Of a DNA stretch of 64,000 nucleotides, positions 26,702 through 35,197 are shown one piece after another. The DNA is from Mesorhizobium sp. SARCC-RB16n (lineage in GTDB: Bacteria > Pseudomonadota > Alphaproteobacteria > Rhizobiales > Rhizobiaceae). The stretch covers positions 86,424 to 150,423 of the forward strand of contig NZ_ML703268.1 of NCBI RefSeq assembly GCF_008520305.1, given 5' to 3'. A program made the translations under genes and the position numbers. Every line of letters begins with the position of its first letter. Positions within the stretch are counted from its first letter, which is position 1. Below the pieces are notes generated by a model. The model saw only the letters and a list, made by a program, of their open reading frames with translations, did no database searches and was not told the DNA's origin.

Positions 26702-26899
26702 TTACGGACACAGCCACAGTTTCTGGCAGGTCCTGGCGATCACATGCGCCGGGGGAACAACCGGTTCCTCCGGGGAAGGCCGGCGAGCCCGCTCAAGCAG
26801 CATGCGCACCTGTTCGGGGCGCACACGGTCGCGCTCCATCACAAGCAGGACCATCGGATCGCTCAAAAGCTCGTCCAGGGTTCTGATGCTGTCGTTCAT
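26702..26899 (-). CDS. Small hypothetical protein, 65 aa
   Basis: A short protein rich in charged residues: an N-terminal helix (IRTLDELLSDPMVLLVMERD), then RPEQVRMLLERARR, a proline-rich stretch and a C-terminal CQKLWLCP with two cysteines. ATG at 26899 has a strong GAGGAG site about 7 nt before it, which supports translation. I recognise no function. Similar small proteins appear in rhizobial genomes next to unrelated genes. Confidence 0.65.
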   Translation of the reverse strand: MNDSIRTLDELLSDPMVLLVMERDRVRPEQVRMLLERARRPSPEEPVVPPAHVIARTCQKLWLCP

Positions 26900-27051
26900 C
26901 CGTCGTCTCCTCGAATGCCGGGCCCGCGACGCTTAGATTGGGTGACAAAGATGGCCCGCCAATGACGCTTTGCCGGCTATCGCGTGTCTCTTTGGATCAA
27001 TTTTTGGTCATCCTGTGGCACGTCCTCTCCTGTCGATGGGAATGAGGAAAG

Positions 27052-27447
27052 CTAGGCCGGCGGAGCGCCTTCATATTGTGGCAGGCCGTCATCCAGCATT
27101 ACCCAGCGTTGTTTCGAGACGGTCCAGATATGCATCTGGGGCCTGAAGAGCGACGGGTCGTCGAGCGAACCGGTCGTCACGCCGATGATGCCGGCGGATT
27201 CGCGCCGCGAAAACATCGTCGTGCCGCAGCTCGGGCAAAAACCACGCTCGAGGTCCGGTGAGGTGTTGACCGTGGCCAAAGGCCCCTCGACCGTCACATC
27301 GTCGATGCGGAACAGAACGCGCGCATTGAAGGCCGCGCCGATCGCCTTCTGGCAGAGCCGGCAATGACAGATGCGCTCGTTGATGGGCGCGGCCTCGGTG
27401 CGATAGCGCACCGCCCTGCACAGGCATCCGCCCTCATATTTTGCCAT
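27052..27447 (-). CDS. GFA (CENP-V) family zinc-binding protein
   Basis: The 131-residue protein shows the GFA fold pattern of zinc cysteines: GGCLCRAVRY at the N terminus, ICHCRLCQKAIG around residues 26-37 and GFCPSCGTTMF around 69-79. The founder, glutathione-dependent formaldehyde-activating enzyme, was proposed to bind S-hydroxymethyl-glutathione; most members are uncharacterised. Start ATG at 27447 matches the family. It is divergent from the 2-oxoacid oxygenase-type gene. Confidence 0.88.
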   Translation of the reverse strand: MAKYEGGCLCRAVRYRTEAAPINERICHCRLCQKAIGAAFNARVLFRIDDVTVEGPLATVNTSPDLERGFCPSCGTTMFSRRESAGIIGVTTGSLDDPSLFRPQMHIWTVSKQRWVMLDDGLPQYEGAPPA

Positions 27448-27559
27448 CGCCTGGGTCCATTGGTGGATTGAACAGGCGGCAAGTTACCGGCGAGGCCGGT
27501 TGGGTCAATTGAAAAGCTTTGATACAAGGTCATCGATTATCGTGATGTGGCAGGACCTC

Positions 27560-28633
27560 ATGACACCGGACATCGAAACAATCGGCATTGCAGACCTGTT
27601 CGGACCGCCCTCGCCCGCCCGCGACCGCGCCGACGCCAGGATCATGGCCGCCGCATCCGGCATCGGCTTCATGGCGGTCCGGGATTTTCCCGGCGATGAC
27701 TGGCTGACGCCGGACAAGCGCGCGCAATTGCTGCGCATCTTCGCGCTTCCCGATGCCGGCAAGCAGGAACTGCTGCGCTGGAATTTCGATCATACGAAGA
27801 AGAATTTCTACCGCGGCTGGTTTCCGTTGCAGCCGCAAGCCGTTTCTTACAAGGAAGGCATCGACATGGGGCCAGACCTTGCCGATGCGGCGCGAGTTTC
27901 AGATTCCGACGATCCCTTGTGCGAGCCGACACCATTGCCGGGCGAAAATGCGCTGCCCGGCTGGCGTACCGCCGCAGCTGACTACTATCGCGCGATGGAG
28001 ACGGTCGGCACCATGCTGATGCGGTCCATCGCCCGCGGGCTTGGCCTGCCTGAACTGATCTTCGATTCCTATTTCGACGGTGGCATCTCGACGTTGCGCC
28101 TGATCCGCTATCCCTTGCGCGACGCCAATGCCGGCGTCGACACCAGCGGGCCGGAGTTTTCGGTGATCCACAAGGGCGAGACACGCACCATCATCGGCCG
28201 CGAACATGCCGATTCAGGCTTCGTCACTTTACTGGCGCAGGATGGCGTAGAGGGGTTGCAGGCAAAGAACCTCGTCGGCGAATGGGTCGACGTGCCTCCA
28301 GCCAATGGCACACTGGCGGTCAATTTCGGCCAGTTGCTGGAACGTTGGACCGGCGGCCGCGTGCGGGCGACACGGCACCGGGTCATTGCGCCAAAAACGG
28401 TGCGGTTCTCGATCCCGTTCTTCTACGAGCCGCGCGTCGACGCGGAAATCTCGCCCCTGCCATTGGAGGGCGCCGAACCGTTCGAGCCGTTTCTCTACGG
28501 CGACTATCTCTGGGAGTCGGCGACGAATTTCGTCGAGATGAGCGGCATCAAGCATCTGAGGCAGCCGCGCCGCGCCAAGGCTCCTAAGCAGCACGACGGC
28601 CGTCTCGCTGGAGATGGCCGGCGGAGACTATGA
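27560..28633 (+). CDS. Isopenicillin N synthase-like Fe(II) dioxygenase
   Basis: The 357-residue protein has an N-terminal DIOX_N-type region (TIGIADLFGPPSPARDRADARI) and a C-terminal double-stranded beta-helix with Fe ligands His216 and Asp218 (REHADSGFVTLL), His273 (RATRHRVI) and the 2-oxoglutarate-type Arg in RFSIPFF. Members hydroxylate, desaturate or cyclise small molecules with iron and usually 2-oxoglutarate. Start ATG at 27560 has AGGA 5 nt upstream; ATG at 27545 is possible. It lies 0.5 kb before the thioesterase of the degradation locus and may belong to it. Confidence 0.85.
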   Translation: MTPDIETIGIADLFGPPSPARDRADARIMAAASGIGFMAVRDFPGDDWLTPDKRAQLLRIFALPDAGKQELLRWNFDHTKKNFYRGWFPLQPQAVSYKEGIDMGPDLADAARVSDSDDPLCEPTPLPGENALPGWRTAAADYYRAMETVGTMLMRSIARGLGLPELIFDSYFDGGISTLRLIRYPLRDANAGVDTSGPEFSVIHKGETRTIIGREHADSGFVTLLAQDGVEGLQAKNLVGEWVDVPPANGTLAVNFGQLLERWTGGRVRATRHRVIAPKTVRFSIPFFYEPRVDAEISPLPLEGAEPFEPFLYGDYLWESATNFVEMSGIKHLRQPRRAKAPKQHDGRLAGDGRRRL

Positions 28634-28658
28634 GTGCTGCAGGCGAAGGAGGCGTGTG

Positions 28659-28907
28659 TCAATGGCGCTTGGCTTGCACCAGATAGGCGTCGATCTCTGA
28701 TTCGCCAAGCCATCTTGCGGCTTCGAGCCGATGCAGGCCTTCAACGAGGATATGGCGCTTGCCGTCGTGGCGGACCTGGATCGGCGTCTTCATGCCGTTC
28801 TCCAATATATCCTCGGCCAGATGCCGGACGGTCTCGGGGTGCAGCGTCTTCTTGCGCGCGGTGGGCACGTAGATGTCGTCGACCTTGACCTTTTGCACCC
28901 TGAGCAT
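28659..28907 (-). CDS. Single ParB/sulfiredoxin-like domain protein
   Basis: The 82-residue protein consists only of a ParB N-terminal-like domain: VDDIYVPTARKKTLHPETVRHLAEDI, then PIQVRHDGKRHILVEGLHRLEAARWLG, where GLHRLEAAR equals the nucleotide-binding box of ParB/Srx proteins. ParB domains bind CTP and some relatives act as nucleases or kinases. There is no DNA-binding half, so it is not a chromosome partition protein. It points against the neighbouring oxygenase gene (convergent, 25-nt gap). Confidence 0.8.
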   Translation of the reverse strand: MLRVQKVKVDDIYVPTARKKTLHPETVRHLAEDILENGMKTPIQVRHDGKRHILVEGLHRLEAARWLGESEIDAYLVQAKRH

Positions 28908-29093
28908 GGCTGTCCCCGTGGCGGAACTGCCGCCGTCTTCCTGAGATAGTCGGTTTGTTCGGGAGGGCCAAGGGCTCGGCTAACGAATGTCGGCTCAATC
29001 GGAAACCACCGGCCAAATCGTCAGCTGTTTGCCTGTCGCAGCGCGTTTCGATATGGGGTCTGGCAGTCTTCAATGAAGGTCGGAACGGATCCC

Positions 29094-29510
29094 ATGAGCA
29101 AATCCCTCGTCACCTTCGTGGGCGTCGCGCATCCCTGGATGTGCGATGTGATGGGGCACATGAATGTGCGCCATTACGCGGCGATGTTCGACGATGCCAG
29201 TTTCCAGCTGCTCGGCCATATCGCGGGACAGGACGGCAGCCAGGCATCACAAACCGGATGGGCCGACGTGCGCACCGAAATCGACTATCGCCACGAGACG
29301 AAGGCCGGCTCGCTGATCACAATCCGCTCGCATGTAGTGAAAATCGGCCGTACCTCCGTCAGCTTCGAACAGGTGATGTCCGGATCGATCGATGGCATCG
29401 TCCATGCATCGAGTCGGACCACAACCGTGTGCTTCGATCTTGGCGCGCGCGCCGCGGTGGCGCTGGACGAGCCGATGCGCAACCGAGCTTCGGCCTTACT
29501 CATCGAATAG
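29094..29510 (+). CDS. Hotdog-fold acyl-CoA thioesterase
   Basis: The 138-residue protein shows the 4HBT-type hotdog signature: PWMCDVMGHMNVRHYAAMFDDA near the N terminus and TEIDYRHETKAGSLITIRSHVVKIG in the middle, including the catalytic-helix region. Such enzymes release CoA from acyl-CoA esters. It converges with the LysR gene of the ABC/aminotransferase locus. In dehydrocarnitine degradation, a similar thioesterase (for betainyl-CoA) works with a BKACE enzyme, which is also present 7.5 kb downstream; that parallel is inference. ATG at 29094 is chosen over 29073. Confidence 0.82.
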   Translation: MSKSLVTFVGVAHPWMCDVMGHMNVRHYAAMFDDASFQLLGHIAGQDGSQASQTGWADVRTEIDYRHETKAGSLITIRSHVVKIGRTSVSFEQVMSGSIDGIVHASSRTTTVCFDLGARAAVALDEPMRNRASALLIE

Positions 29511-29523
29511 ACCCGCGTCGGCC

Positions 29524-30483
29524 TCAATCGCCGTAGATGCGATCCTGCAACGGCGTTTTGGCGATCAGGGCCTGAATTCCGGACAGTAGCGCCTGCTCGG
29601 CGCGATTCATCGCCTTGTCGGGATTGGTCAGCAGGAAGATGTCGATCGCCGGCGGCGCATCGTAAGGCGGCAGCCGCCACAGCACGCCATCGGCCACGTC
29701 GCGCCGCGCGACATGCAGCGGCAGCGGACCGATGCCGAGCCCGGCGACGATCATGCGTCGCACCTCCTCCAAGCTCGAAGACACGCCGACGACGTCGGCA
29801 TTCAGCTTGGCCTCGCTGCGCAGCAACGCCACGGGCCGCAAGGCGTCCGAAATGTGGTCAGTCTGGAAGGATACGGATGGCTCGCCCCGCAGATCGGCAA
29901 GCGTCAGCCCAGTTTTTCCGTAGAGCCTGTGTTGCGGGCCGCAGAAAAAACCGAAGAACTCGCGATAAACCATCGCGTAGTCCAGTGCCTGATCGCGCTG
30001 GCTGACGAGGCAGATGCCGAAAGAGGCGCGACGCTCCCGCACCTGCTTGGCGACTTCCGTGCTTGCCGCGACCGAGATAGTGATGGAGGCGCGCGGGTAG
30101 TTGCGGTGAAACTCCGCCAGCGCCCGGTCGAAGAGTGGCGAGACCACATGGCTGGCGGTCGCGACCATGACGTGGCCGGTGACGTCGTCGCTGATCCCAC
30201 GCATCAGCAGCGGCAGTTGCGATATGGTGCCGAACACCTCCACGCTCTGCTCATAGATCAGGCGCCCGACCTCGGTGAGTTCGAAGCGTGTCGCATCGCG
30301 CTCGACCAAGCGTCGGCCAACGCGGTCTTCCAGGCGCCTCAGCGCATTGCTGACGCTGGGTTGCTTGAGGTTGAGGCGCTCGGCGGCGCGCGTGATGCTC
30401 TTCACTTCGGCGATGACGACGAATGTGCGCAACAGGTTCCAGTCGAGGTCCCAGACCAGACGTTCGGGGCGCGGCAATGCCAT
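29524..30483 (-). CDS. LysR family transcriptional regulator
   Basis: The 319-residue protein has the N-terminal LysR helix-turn-helix (residues about 15-75, with TRAAERLNLKQPSVSNALRRLED) and a substrate-binding co-inducer domain (about 100-310). It is transcribed away from the ABC transporter/aminotransferase operon, the standard arrangement in which LysR controls the divergent genes. The inducer is presumably the imported compound. Candidate binding repeats lie in the 136-nt gap. Confidence 0.93.
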   Translation of the reverse strand: MALPRPERLVWDLDWNLLRTFVVIAEVKSITRAAERLNLKQPSVSNALRRLEDRVGRRLVERDATRFELTEVGRLIYEQSVEVFGTISQLPLLMRGISDDVTGHVMVATASHVVSPLFDRALAEFHRNYPRASITISVAASTEVAKQVRERRASFGICLVSQRDQALDYAMVYREFFGFFCGPQHRLYGKTGLTLADLRGEPSVSFQTDHISDALRPVALLRSEAKLNADVVGVSSSLEEVRRMIVAGLGIGPLPLHVARRDVADGVLWRLPPYDAPPAIDIFLLTNPDKAMNRAEQALLSGIQALIAKTPLQDRIYGD

Positions 30484-30490
30484 TCCTGAT

Positions 30491-30518
30491 ATCTATGCTC
30501 CCTATTCCCATTATCTAT
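30491..30518. promoter_or_regulatory. Possible LysR site: repeated ATCTAT
   Basis: ATCTAT occurs at 30491-30496 and again at 30513-30518, 22 bp apart (two turns), in the gap between LysR and the ABC operon. No clear T-N11-A dyad is seen, so this is only a candidate. Confidence 0.22.
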
Positions 30519-30619
30519 TTGCGCAATGCTTGGGCAAAGGCAATCATTGACATCAGGAGAGCGCCCCAACGCCTCCCAAGAACAGGCCATCGCGCTCCAT
30601 CCAGAGGACAGAAATTCAG

Positions 30620-31402
30620 ATGAACAAGGTATTTTCCGGCATCGCGGTTGCCGCGCTGCTGCTTGCGTCGACCTTCACGGCCGTTTCGTCCAGAGCCGAC
30701 GATCTCGAAAAGATCAAGGCGGCGGGCGAACTGAAGATTTCCATGAGCGGGCAGTATCCGCCCTTCAACTTCGTCAACGACCAGAACGAGGTCGTCGGCT
30801 TCGACGCCGACATCGGCAAGGCCATCGCCGAACGCATCGGCGTCAAGGGCATCATCATCACCGCCGCCTGGGATGGCATCATCGCCGGCCTGCTCGCCAA
30901 CAAATACGACACCGTCGTCGGCTCGATGACGGTCACGCCGGAGCGTGAGAAGGTGGTCGATTTCGTCGGCCCCTACTATCACGCCGGCCGCGCGGTCTTC
31001 GTGAACCGGGATTCCAAGGTGCAGAGCCTGGACGACCTCAAGGGCAAGACGCTTGGCGTGACGCTGGGCGAGACGCACGAGAAATGGGCGCGCGCGCAAG
31101 GTGGCTGGGACGTCCGCACCTATAAGGGCTTGCCGGAATTGTTGCTGGAATTGAAGGCGGGCCGTGTCGATGCCATCGTCGTCGACAACATTCCGGTCAT
31201 GGTCGCCGTCAAGGAAACCGGCGAGAAGGTGCGCAAGCTCGACACGCCTGACATCGAAGGCGGCAGCGTCGCCATCGGCATCGCCATCCGCAAGGACAAT
31301 CCGGAGCTCAAGGCCGCCATGCAGAAGGCATTGGACGGGATGATGGCCGACGGCACTTACGAGAAGATCTCCAAGCGGTGGGTCGGCAGCGACATTCGCT
31401 GA
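30620..31402 (+). CDS. Amino-acid-type ABC transporter binding protein
   Basis: The 260-residue periplasmic protein has a signal peptide (about residues 1-27) and the SBP_bac_3 fold: GELKISMSGQYPPFNFVNDQ, then VGFDADIGKAIAERIG, TVVGSMTVTPEREKVVDF and the C-terminal ISKRWVGSDIR. Such proteins bind polar amino acids, opines or related amines. It is the first gene of a run of nine genes ending at 39071. The ligand is unknown; the downstream enzymes suggest an amine or beta-amino acid. Confidence 0.92.
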   Translation: MNKVFSGIAVAALLLASTFTAVSSRADDLEKIKAAGELKISMSGQYPPFNFVNDQNEVVGFDADIGKAIAERIGVKGIIITAAWDGIIAGLLANKYDTVVGSMTVTPEREKVVDFVGPYYHAGRAVFVNRDSKVQSLDDLKGKTLGVTLGETHEKWARAQGGWDVRTYKGLPELLLELKAGRVDAIVVDNIPVMVAVKETGEKVRKLDTPDIEGGSVAIGIAIRKDNPELKAAMQKALDGMMADGTYEKISKRWVGSDIR

Positions 31403-31466
31403 TCCCTTCCGGTTTCAGGCGGCCGGGTCGCCTGAAAACCAAACGACATTCCTTCTGGGCCAACCC

Positions 31467-32114
31467 ATGGATTTCTCCTTGATGAGCCGTGTCTTCCCGT
31501 TCTTCGTGGAAGCGGCGTTCGTGACGCTGGAACTTACGGTGCTGGCCCTGGTTCTGGGGCTAGTTGCCGCCGCGCCGGCCGCAACCGCTCGGATGTCGAG
31601 ATCGGCAATCCTGCGGACCATCGGCACCGTCTATGTCAGCCTGTTTCGCGGTACACCCTGCCTGATCCAGCTGTTCGTGCTCTATTTCGGCGGGCCGCAG
31701 ATCGGCATCAACCTGGACCCGTTCGGGGCTGGCGTGATCGGCCTTGGCCTCAACATCGGTGCCTATATGGCGGAATCGATCCGAGGTGCGGTGATGGCGG
31801 TCGATCGCGGCCAGACTGAGGCTGCCCGCACGATCGGATTCAGCCGTTTCCAGACCTTGCGCAAAGTCGTACTGCCGCAGGCCGCTAGGCTGATGATCCG
31901 GCCGCTCGGCGTCAACACGGTCGCCTTACTGAAGGGTTCCGCGCTGGTGTCCACCATTTCGGTGGTGGAGCTGACCTATACGGCGCAGCGTTTCATCGGC
32001 TCGACCTACAAGCCATTCGAGATTTTCGGCGTCGCGGCCCTGCTTTACATGATCATGGTCTACGCCGTCGCCCGCATCGTCGACTTGCTCGACAAGCGCT
32101 TTGCCATCATCTGA
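31467..32114 (+). CDS. ABC permease, HisM/HisQ family (first)
   Basis: The 215-residue inner-membrane protein has about five hydrophobic segments. It carries the HisMQ-family markers LFRGTPCLIQLFVLYFGGPQIG and the EAA-type loop QTEAARTIGFSRFQTLRKVVLPQAARLMI, which contacts the ATPase. It forms the transmembrane channel with the next permease. The start at 31467 lacks an obvious ribosome-binding site; ATG at 31488 is an alternative. Confidence 0.92.
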   Translation: MDFSLMSRVFPFFVEAAFVTLELTVLALVLGLVAAAPAATARMSRSAILRTIGTVYVSLFRGTPCLIQLFVLYFGGPQIGINLDPFGAGVIGLGLNIGAYMAESIRGAVMAVDRGQTEAARTIGFSRFQTLRKVVLPQAARLMIRPLGVNTVALLKGSALVSTISVVELTYTAQRFIGSTYKPFEIFGVAALLYMIMVYAVARIVDLLDKRFAII

Positions 32115-32126
32115 CCGGGGAGCGTG

Positions 32127-32786
32127 ATGCAAGGTCTCGATTTCAGCGTTGTCGTGCCCTACTGGGACCTTCTTCTGACCGGCGCCTGGTGGACAGCCGT
32201 GCTGACGGTCTCGGCTGGAGCCCTCAGTTTCGTCTTCGGCATCCTGTTTGCCGTCATCGTGCTCTATGCGCCGGCGATCATTGCCTATCCCGTACGCGCC
32301 TTCATGTGGGTATTCATGGGTACGCCGCTGCTGCTGCAGCTTTTCCTGATCTATTTCGGACTGGTGCAGATCGGCATCGATATCCCTGCCCTTGTCGCAG
32401 GCATTGTCGGACTTGGCTTCCACTTTGCCGTCTATAACGCTGACGTCATCCGCGCGGGCATCGTCGCGGTCGATGTCGGCCAGACGGAGGGCGCGCGCAG
32501 CATCGGCTTCGGCAAATGGCAGGCGCTGCACTATGTCGTGATACCGCAAGCCGTCCGTAACACGGCGCCGCCGATCGGCAGCAACCTGATCGCGTTGTTG
32601 AAGGAGTCTTCCATCGTCTCGGTCATCGGCATCGCGGAACTCGTTCACTCGGCGCAACTGGCGATCAGCGAAACGTTCCGCCCGTTCGAATTCTACATCA
32701 CGGCCGCCGCGCTCTATTACATCTTGAACCTTGTGCTGGAAGCGGCCTTGCATCGGTTTGAACGGCACGTGGAGGTTTCTCGATGA
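32127..32786 (+). CDS. ABC permease, HisM/HisQ family (second)
   Basis: A 219-residue partner permease with five hydrophobic segments, [20 protein letters not shown] and the EAA loop [29 protein letters not shown] at 32127 follows GGGGAG. The stop codon overlaps the ATPase start (ATGA), so the two are translationally coupled. Together with the other permease it forms a heterodimeric importer for polar amino acids or similar compounds. Confidence 0.92.
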   Translation: MQGLDFSVVVPYWDLLLTGAWWTAVLTVSAGALSFVFGILFAVIVLYAPAIIAYPVRAFMWVFMGTPLLLQLFLIYFGLVQIGIDIPALVAGIVGLGFHFAVYNADVIRAGIVAVDVGQTEGARSIGFGKWQALHYVVIPQAVRNTAPPIGSNLIALLKESSIVSVIGIAELVHSAQLAISETFRPFEFYITAAALYYILNLVLEAALHRFERHVEVSR

Positions 32787-33547
32787 GCACGCAGTGGCCA
32801 ATGGTGGAGGTTCGCGGCGCACGCAAAGCTTTCGGCGCGGTCGAGGTTCTCAGAGGCATCGACCTGTCGGTCCAGCGCGGGCAGATCGTGGCGATCATCG
32901 GGCCGAGCGGTTCCGGCAAGAGCACGCTGCTGCGCTCTATCAACCATCTCGAGACGTTGAACGGCGGTGAAGTCTGGCTGGATGGCGTGCAGGTCAACCA
33001 GAAGCTGCACGGCCAGGCCTTCGAGCGGCACATCAACAAGGTGCGCCAGCAGATGGGCATGGTGTTCCAGCACTTCAATCTGTTCCCGCACCTGACGGTG
33101 ATCCAGAACATCACCATGGGGCCGGTGATCCTGAAAGGCATGCCCAAAGCCGATGCCAAGGCGTTCGCGCAGAGCCTGCTGTCCAAGGTTGGGCTTGCCG
33201 ACAAGATCGACGCCTACCCCTCGCGGCTTTCGGGCGGCCAGAAGCAGCGTGTGGCGATAGCGCGGGCTCTGGCCATGCAGCCCAAGGTGATGCTGTTCGA
33301 CGAGGCCACCTCGGCGCTCGACCCGGAGTTGGTCGACGAGGTCAACGCGGTGATGAAACAGCTTGCCGCCGAACACATGACCATGCTCATCGTAACACAT
33401 GAGATGCGCTTTGCCGGCGAAGTCGCCGACCGTGTGCTGTTCATGGATGGCGGCGTGGTGGTGGAAGAAGGCCCGCCGGCCGACATCTTTCGCGCGCCGC
33501 GGAAGGAACGCACGCGCACCTTCCTCAAGAAATATCTTTCCGCCTGA
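32783..33547 (+). CDS. ABC transporter ATPase, polar amino acid type
   Basis: The 254-residue ATPase has all motifs: Walker [10 protein letters not shown] (about residues 40-48), Q-loop [14 protein letters not shown], signature [15 protein letters not shown] and Walker [15 protein letters not shown], then the H-loop VTHEM. It closely resembles GlnQ/HisP-type subunits. It completes a full importer (binding protein, two permeases, one ATPase). Nine nt later the dimethylformamidase-like gene begins, so the importer and enzymes share an operon. Confidence 0.95.
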   Translation: MSTQWPMVEVRGARKAFGAVEVLRGIDLSVQRGQIVAIIGPSGSGKSTLLRSINHLETLNGGEVWLDGVQVNQKLHGQAFERHINKVRQQMGMVFQHFNLFPHLTVIQNITMGPVILKGMPKADAKAFAQSLLSKVGLADKIDAYPSRLSGGQKQRVAIARALAMQPKVMLFDEATSALDPELVDEVNAVMKQLAAEHMTMLIVTHEMRFAGEVADRVLFMDGGVVVEEGPPADIFRAPRKERTRTFLKKYLSA

Positions 33548-33555
33548 GCAAGATG

Positions 33556-35196
33556 ATGACCAGATTGATCACTGAATTTCCCGATTTCGGACTGACGCCC
33601 GAGCAGCGCCGTCATGCCGTGCGCGGCCACTATTACGAATGGCCAGGCATGGATGGCGAGCGCGGCGAGATCTGGTGCTATAGCGACCGGTTTTCGTACC
33701 GTACCGGTGAGACAGTTACACTGCACATCAGCTCGACCGCTCCGTCCTTCGGCATGACGATCGTTCGGGACGGCGGCACCGAGACGAAAGTGTTCGAGAA
33801 GTCGGGCATCGCATCGCTCTGGCAGGACAGTCCGGACCAATGCTCGGCCGAAGGCTGCGGCTGGGAAGCCTCCTTCGAGTTTCGCGTGGGAAGTGACTGG
33901 CCGTCCGGCGCCTACCGCGTGACGCTGACCGCGGACGGACGCGACGGCAAGCCGATCCAATCCCACCATCTGTTCATCGTCAGCCCGCAGTCTGGCAAGA
34001 AACCCGGCCGTGTGCTGCAGGTGGCGGCGACGGGCACCTGGCTTGCCTACAACACCTGGGGCGGTTCCAACCATTATCAGGGCATCACCGGACCCGACCG
34101 GGACCAGTATTCGCCCATCGTGTCGACGCAGCGCCCCTGGTGCCGCGGCTTCGTCGTGCTGCCCGGGGATGCGCCGCGCGTGCCGCTGGAGGTCGCGGTG
34201 CTGCCGAAGACCGTGCCGCGCTACCCGCACATGGAATGGGCGCTCGCCACCGGCCATTCGAAGAAATACGCCTCGTCGGGCTGGGCCAGCTACGACAGCC
34301 ATTTTTTTCGCTTTGCCGAGCGGGCTGGTTATGATGTCGACCTGACAAGCCAGCATGATCTGCATTTCTCGCCTGAGATTCTCGACGGCTACGATTGCGC
34401 GGTCTTTGTCGGCCATGACGAATACTGGACCTGGGAAATGCGCGATGCAGTCGACAACTATGTCGAGCGCGGCGGCCATGCGGCGCGCTTTGCCGGCAAT
34501 TTCATGTGGCAGACGCGGCTCGAGGACGAGGGCCGTCGGCAGGTCTGCTACAAATACCGCGCCCGGGCCGAGGATCCCGCCTATCACGGCGGCGACGTGA
34601 CACGCGCCACCAATTCCTGGGAAGCGCCCGAAATCGGCCGGCCGGGTTCAGCCACCTTCGGGCTCAATGCCACCCGTGGCCTTTACGCGGGCTGGGGCGG
34701 CTGTGCGCCGCGCGGCATCCGCGGTTTTCCAGTCTACCGGCCCGAGCATTGGGCCTTCGCCGGCACCGGCATCTATTACGGTGACCTGCTCGGCGCCGAC
34801 AGCCATGTCTATGGTTATGAGGTCGACGGGCTCGAATTCGAGCTACGCGGTGGCCTGCCCTACCCGACCGCGTCCAGCGGTGCGCCCGATGGCTTGCAGG
34901 TGCTGGCCGTCGGCATGGCAAGCCAAGTCGAAGAGAGCGCCGACATTCCGGTCGAGGACCAGTTCCTCACCGACGAGGATGGCCGCTTCAGCGCCGAGAC
35001 GCTGTTTGGCGACAGAAGCAACGCCAATCTCGAAAAGGTCAAACGCAGCAATGGCATGATCGTCAATTTTCCACGCGGCAAGGGCGAAGTGTTTCACGCC
35101 GGAAGCTGCGAATGGGTTGCCGGCCTGCTAAGACAAGACCCGATGGTCGAACGGGTTACCCAGAATGTCCTCGATCGCTATCTTGGAAAGTCCTGA
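33556..35196 (+). CDS. N,N-dimethylformamidase large-subunit-like protein
   Basis: The 546-residue protein is like the C-terminal part of the DmfA2 large subunit of dimethylformamidase, a mononuclear-iron amidohydrolase. Recognisable blocks are WLAYNTWGGSNHYQG, the VGHDEYWTWEMRDAVDNYVE segment, and FAGNFMWQTR. No small DmfA1 subunit gene is found next to it, so the reaction may differ. The family fits hydrolysis of an amide C-N bond in an N-substituted amide. It lies between the importer and the aminotransferase, 9 nt after the ATPase gene. Substrate unknown. Confidence 0.75.
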   Translation: MTRLITEFPDFGLTPEQRRHAVRGHYYEWPGMDGERGEIWCYSDRFSYRTGETVTLHISSTAPSFGMTIVRDGGTETKVFEKSGIASLWQDSPDQCSAEGCGWEASFEFRVGSDWPSGAYRVTLTADGRDGKPIQSHHLFIVSPQSGKKPGRVLQVAATGTWLAYNTWGGSNHYQGITGPDRDQYSPIVSTQRPWCRGFVVLPGDAPRVPLEVAVLPKTVPRYPHMEWALATGHSKKYASSGWASYDSHFFRFAERAGYDVDLTSQHDLHFSPEILDGYDCAVFVGHDEYWTWEMRDAVDNYVERGGHAARFAGNFMWQTRLEDEGRRQVCYKYRARAEDPAYHGGDVTRATNSWEAPEIGRPGSATFGLNATRGLYAGWGGCAPRGIRGFPVYRPEHWAFAGTGIYYGDLLGADSHVYGYEVDGLEFELRGGLPYPTASSGAPDGLQVLAVGMASQVEESADIPVEDQFLTDEDGRFSAETLFGDRSNANLEKVKRSNGMIVNFPRGKGEVFHAGSCEWVAGLLRQDPMVERVTQNVLDRYLGKS

Positions 35197-35197
35197 C

